This document shows positions 60,725 to 64,000 of a DNA stretch of 64,000 bases, piece by piece. Below the pieces are notes generated by a model that had not been told where the DNA came from, made no database searches, and was given only the letters and a program-made list of their open reading frames with translations. Numbering within the stretch: the first letter of the stretch is position 1; every line of letters begins with the position of its first letter. Position numbers and translations under genes: made by a program. Origin of the DNA: an uncultured Sulfitobacter sp. (GTDB lineage: Bacteria; Pseudomonadota; Alphaproteobacteria; Rhodobacterales; Rhodobacteraceae); assembly GCF_947502895.1 (NCBI RefSeq), contig NZ_CANNBM010000001.1:1054001-1118000 (forward strand), written 5' to 3'.

Positions 60725-62250
60725 TGCAGGATTTCCTCTTTTGAGGTGTAGCGCCGCGAGCGAAGCTCCATCCACGCGGAATATATGATCGACGCGATCA
60801 CAACAGAGATCAGCAAAATATTCAGGCCGCCGCCAAAGAAATACGGCCCCAAACCTTCTGTCGCATTTGCGATCATACTGCCCTGAATAAAGTTGGATTC
60901 AGCGATCGGACCAAGAATGAGGCCCAGCACCAAAGGTGCGGCAGAAAATCCGAACCGCTCCAGAAAATACATCATTACTCCAAGTGACGCCATTACATAG
61001 ACATCGCCCATGCTCGACTGGACCGAGTAGCTGCCAAAAACCGCGAGGCCCAGAACGACAGCCGCCATTACGCTCTGCGGAACGGTGGCGATGCGTGCAG
61101 CAAGGCCCGCCACATAGAGGCCAAAGATGCACATCAACACCTGCCCGATCAGCATAGAATTAATAAAGGTCCAGGCGACATCAGGGTGATTATCAAACAA
61201 GTCAGAGCCAGGAAAAATCCCGTGGATCAGCAAACCGCCCAACAGCACCGCCGCAGTAGGAGAGCCTGGGATAGACAGTGTCAGCAACGGCACAAGCGAA
61301 GGCCCGACCATTGCGTTATTGGCGCTCTCTGCGGCAATCAGTCCTTCGGGGTGGCCTGTGCCGAACTTCTCGCGGTCAGGGCTGAATTTTTTGGACTGGT
61401 CATAGGCTACCAACCCCGCGATCTGCCCCCCGACACCGGGGATCAGCCCTATGATAGACCCTGTCATGGTCCCTATACCAAGGGCGCGTTTCGATTTCAT
61501 CATCAGGGCAACCGCGTCCTTGATCGGATGTTTTTGCACTTCGATGACATCTGCCACATCATTACGGCGGCCACGCGCGAACATGGTGATCACCTGTGGA
61601 ATAGCGAACAACCCGATCAACGCCGCGATGATGTTAATCCCGCCGCCCAGTGAATCATGAAAGATAAACCGCTGCGCGCCCATGATGTCATCAAAACCAA
61701 TCGTCGCAAGCCACAGACCGATACACCCTGACAGCAACCCTTTGACAACCGAATTGCCATCGAGCGAACCGATCACTGTCACGCCGAGGATTGCAAGCCA
61801 GAACAGATGGCTGGGCCCGAACGCCAACGCCCATTTCGCAAGCAGGGGCGTTAGAAAGATCAGCAACAGAACACCAAAAACACCGCCCACAGCAGAGGAC
61901 AAGAATGACAGCTGTAGCGCTTTGGCCCCCTCGCCTTTTTGCGCCATTGCATGTCCGTCCAGCGTGGTCGCAATATTAGCAGGGGCACCAGGAATCTTGA
62001 GCAAGATTGCCGATACAGCGCCCCCTGCCACCGTCGATGTATAGGCCGCCCCCAAAAGGATCAGCCCCTGTGTCGCCTGAAGCTGGAACGTAAATGGGAT
62101 CAACAACGCAACCGCCATCGTGGGCGACAAACCCGGTGTCGCGCCGAGGATCAGGCCGCCAATAGTCCCGATAAGCAACAGCCCGAAGTTGATCGGAGTG
62201 AACACATCACCGAAGTAAAAGATGAACTCCAACCATTCGCCCCCATTCAT
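60721..62250 (-). CDS. tctA: Tripartite tricarboxylate transporter large permease (TctA)
   Basis: 509 residues with about 12 membrane segments. 'GLIPGVGGQIAGLVAYDQSKKFS' (~262-285) is the TctA signature, along with 'LLGAAYTSTVAGGAVSAILLKIPG'. It imports the ligand captured by TctC using the membrane potential. It is the first gene of the minus-strand sulfoacetate operon and divergent from the LacI regulator. Confidence 0.93.
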   Translation of the reverse strand: MNGGEWLEFIFYFGDVFTPINFGLLLIGTIGGLILGATPGLSPTMAVALLIPFTFQLQATQGLILLGAAYTSTVAGGAVSAILLKIPGAPANIATTLDGHAMAQKGEGAKALQLSFLSSAVGGVFGVLLLIFLTPLLAKWALAFGPSHLFWLAILGVTVIGSLDGNSVVKGLLSGCIGLWLATIGFDDIMGAQRFIFHDSLGGGINIIAALIGLFAIPQVITMFARGRRNDVADVIEVQKHPIKDAVALMMKSKRALGIGTMTGSIIGLIPGVGGQIAGLVAYDQSKKFSPDREKFGTGHPEGLIAAESANNAMVGPSLVPLLTLSIPGSPTAAVLLGGLLIHGIFPGSDLFDNHPDVAWTFINSMLIGQVLMCIFGLYVAGLAARIATVPQSVMAAVVLGLAVFGSYSVQSSMGDVYVMASLGVMMYFLERFGFSAAPLVLGLILGPIAESNFIQGSMIANATEGLGPYFFGGGLNILLISVVIASIIYSAWMELRSRRYTSKEEILQ

Positions 62251-62277
62251 AAAATCATTGACGTTTCAGGGTAGAGA

Positions 62278-62305
62278 ATGAAAACAGTAATGCAAATGTT
62301 TTCAT
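62278..62305. promoter_or_regulatory. Operator between tctA and the LacI regulator gene
   Basis: ATGAAAACA (62278-62286) and TGTTTTCAT (62297-62305) form a perfect 9-bp inverted repeat with 10-nt spacer, centred in the divergent promoter. Probable binding site of the adjacent regulator, coupling its own synthesis and the tct-sau operon. Confidence 0.6.
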
Positions 62306-62329
62306 AAAATTGGCGAAATGGGCGCGTAA

Positions 62330-63352
62330 ATGTCTGATAAAGATAAAAGAAACGTGGACATCTTTGCAGTGGCAAATGCTGCAAAAGTGTCTATCTCAAC
62401 TGTTTCGCGCAGCTTTAATCATCCTGAAAAGCTGAAACCCGAAACCCGCAAACGCATCGATCGCGCCGTACGAAAGCTGGGCTATATTCGCAACCGCGCC
62501 GCCCAAACGATGCATGGTATCCGCAGCGGCACCATCGGACTAATTGTTCCCACAATGGATCACGCAATCTTTTCCGAACTGATGGAGGCCTTTGCCCGAT
62601 CGGTGGAGCCACACGGCTTCTCGATGCTTGTCGCTTCACACGGCTACGATCTGGAAAAGGAATACGCTGTAGCGCGAAAATTCCTTGAACACCGCGTTGA
62701 TGGCGTTGCTCTGATCGGGCAGGATCATTCGGAAGAAACCTATCAGTTGCTTTCGCAAAACCAGACACCCGCAATTTCGATCTGGAATTATGATAAAAAT
62801 TCGCGTCTGCCCTGTGTCGGCGCCGACAACCTGAGTGCGGGAAAACTGGCCGCCAGCCATTTAGTCGAGCATGGCCACCGTGACATCGCAATGATATTTG
62901 CTCCCCGAACAGGGAATGACCGCGCCAAAGGCAGAATGGATGGCGCGCGCCAGACATTGCAAGCCGCAGGTATCAGTGTGCCTCAAGAGTGGATCTTGCA
63001 AAGCCCCTATAGCCTTTCCGCTGCCAAACGTGATGTGATGGCACTCTTGCAGTCGACGCGCCGCCCGACAGCTCTGCTTTGTGGCAATGATGTACTGGCA
63101 CTCGGGGCAATCTATGCAGCGCAGACTACGGGTCTGTCGGTGCCTGATGATATCTCGGTCATCGGGATCGGCGATTTTAAAGGCTCTGCCGAGATGTATC
63201 CCGCCCTGACCACCATCCGTCTACCCGCCCAGCGCATTGGTCGTATCGCGGGTGAACAGCTTTCTGATGCAATCATCAACGCGCCAAGCGAGATGCGAAG
63301 AATAAATTGCGACATCGCCTTGCGGGTACGGGATAGTTGTCGCCCCCTTTAG
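62330..63352 (+). CDS. sauR: LacI family regulator of the sulfoacetate operon (SauR-like)
   Basis: 340 residues. N-terminal HTH 'FAVANAAKVSISTVSRSFNHPEKLKPETRKRI', hinge 'NRAAQTMHGIRSGTIGLIVPTMDHAIFSEL', and a ligand domain with 'CGNDVLALGAIYAA'. Divergent from tctA with a palindrome between. SauR in Cupriavidus is also LacI-type, but here the name is by context. Confidence 0.82.
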   Translation: MSDKDKRNVDIFAVANAAKVSISTVSRSFNHPEKLKPETRKRIDRAVRKLGYIRNRAAQTMHGIRSGTIGLIVPTMDHAIFSELMEAFARSVEPHGFSMLVASHGYDLEKEYAVARKFLEHRVDGVALIGQDHSEETYQLLSQNQTPAISIWNYDKNSRLPCVGADNLSAGKLAASHLVEHGHRDIAMIFAPRTGNDRAKGRMDGARQTLQAAGISVPQEWILQSPYSLSAAKRDVMALLQSTRRPTALLCGNDVLALGAIYAAQTTGLSVPDDISVIGIGDFKGSAEMYPALTTIRLPAQRIGRIAGEQLSDAIINAPSEMRRINCDIALRVRDSCRPL

Positions 63353-63990
63353 GCAATGCCCCCCAAGGCAAGCAGGGCCTGCACCAGAATGATCGCACCT
63401 GCGCCGCCAATTGTCAGAGCGGCCACGCGGTTCAGACGCAGTAATGCGCCAGAGCGGGCCATGAACAACCGCGCCTTCGCCGCAAGAACCGCGTAAGGCA
63501 GCAATACGGCAAACAGAATCCCAACCGTCAGAACAGCCAAGAAAAACCATTGCGACATGCCGATGCCTTCCAAATCCACGACCGCTGGCAAAAGCGCGAG
63601 GTAGAACACAATCGCCTTTGGATTGCCCATAGTTACTGCAAAGCCAGTCATGAAAGCGCGCGCACCGTCACGTTTTGTTGCCGCCTCCACACGCGTCAGG
63701 CCTGCTTTGCTGGTCCAGAACCGGTAGGCTAAGTAGACGAGGTATAACGCCCCAAGAACCTTAATCACCATCAGCGCACCCGCAAAAGCCTGCGCCAATG
63801 CAGCAAGACCGACAATCGCCGCAGTCAGGTACACCAAATCGGCTACGGCGATGCCCATGATGAATGGAAGGGAGGCCCGAAACCCCATACCAAGTGATTG
63901 CCCGACCAGTGCAGCAACCCCTGGTCCGGGGATTGCGGCCGCCAGCGTCAAAGCCGCGCCATAAGCAATGAATGGTGTCAGGACTTCCAT
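63349..63990 (-). CDS. LysE/RhtB family exporter
   Basis: 213 residues with about six membrane helices. Near the N-terminus 'AAIPGPGVAALVGQSLGMGFRA' is the family's pore motif (P-G-P), and 'FAVTMGNPKAIVFYLALLPAVVD' is a second conserved stretch. It exports an amino acid or similar metabolite. The 3' end overlaps the convergent regulator by four bases. Confidence 0.9.
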   Translation of the reverse strand: MEVLTPFIAYGAALTLAAAIPGPGVAALVGQSLGMGFRASLPFIMGIAVADLVYLTAAIVGLAALAQAFAGALMVIKVLGALYLVYLAYRFWTSKAGLTRVEAATKRDGARAFMTGFAVTMGNPKAIVFYLALLPAVVDLEGIGMSQWFFLAVLTVGILFAVLLPYAVLAAKARLFMARSGALLRLNRVAALTIGGAGAIILVQALLALGGIA

Positions 63991-64000
63991 AGGCGAAGCT

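Noticed and set aside
1..64000. CRISPR arrays, rRNA operons, insertion sequences
   Set aside because: No regularly spaced repeats, rRNA-like sequence or transposase genes were seen on either strand.

Overview
The window looks like chromosomal DNA of a marine alphaproteobacterium, most likely a member of the Roseobacter group (Rhodobacteraceae). The evidence is a Rhizobium/Roseobacter-type glycerol ABC operon (glpDSTPQUVK), a sulfoacetate cluster (sauS/sauT) beside a tripartite tricarboxylate transporter (TTT), a TRAP transporter, pxpBCA, and overall GC-rich coding. Assignments come from reading the sequence and translations; no database search was run.

Layout. 0-5 kb: the 3' part of a cyclase-type ATPase/TPR regulator, a monoamine-oxidase-like flavoprotein with two NTF2/SnoaL-like domains, and a DUF1045 (2H phosphoesterase-like) protein. 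5.2-11.3 kb: a tightly overlapping catabolic operon (GntR regulator, DapA-family aldolase, aldehyde dehydrogenase, MttB-family methyltransferase without pyrrolysine, FAD oxidoreductase), probably for an unknown methylated amine. 11.3-25.5 kb, mostly minus strand: glycerol uptake and catabolism (glpD-glpS-glpT-glpP-glpQ-glpU-glpV, terminator, glpK, iron-type ADH, gap, and a second GlpP/GlpQ-like permease pair), with glpR divergent.

25.6-44.4 kb: an integrated mobilizable island in the 3' half of tRNA-Arg(CCU). The attachment repeats are 47 bp long. The left end holds a tyrosine integrase, an excisionase-like protein and a divergent pair of ribbon-helix-helix regulators with two tandem operators. 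The right end holds a ColE1-style mobilization operon (HTH protein, MobC, HEN-type relaxase, MbeB-like and MbeD-like genes nested out of frame in the relaxase gene) and an orphan VirB6-like protein with a small exported partner. The AT-richer cargo between them is six genes that look like anti-phage or toxin functions: an unknown protein with a PIN-like/HELAH protein; two proteins with HEPN-type RxxxxH motifs; and a two-gene operon of a PD-(D/E)xK-like nuclease with a long repeat body and a Cap4/DUF4297-like nuclease fused to a STAND-type NTPase. This cargo is the best candidate for an undescribed system.

44.5-64 kb: chromosome again. It holds a LacI regulator with a YcaQ-type DNA glycosylase, a TRAP transporter with an IclR regulator, a GMC oxidoreductase divergent from it, a bile-acid-symporter-like membrane protein with pxpBCA (5-oxoprolinase), and a sulfoacetate module (sauT, sauS, tctCBA, LacI regulator) followed by a LysE/RhtB exporter. 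Several divergent promoters carry clear palindromes that probably bind the neighbouring regulator.
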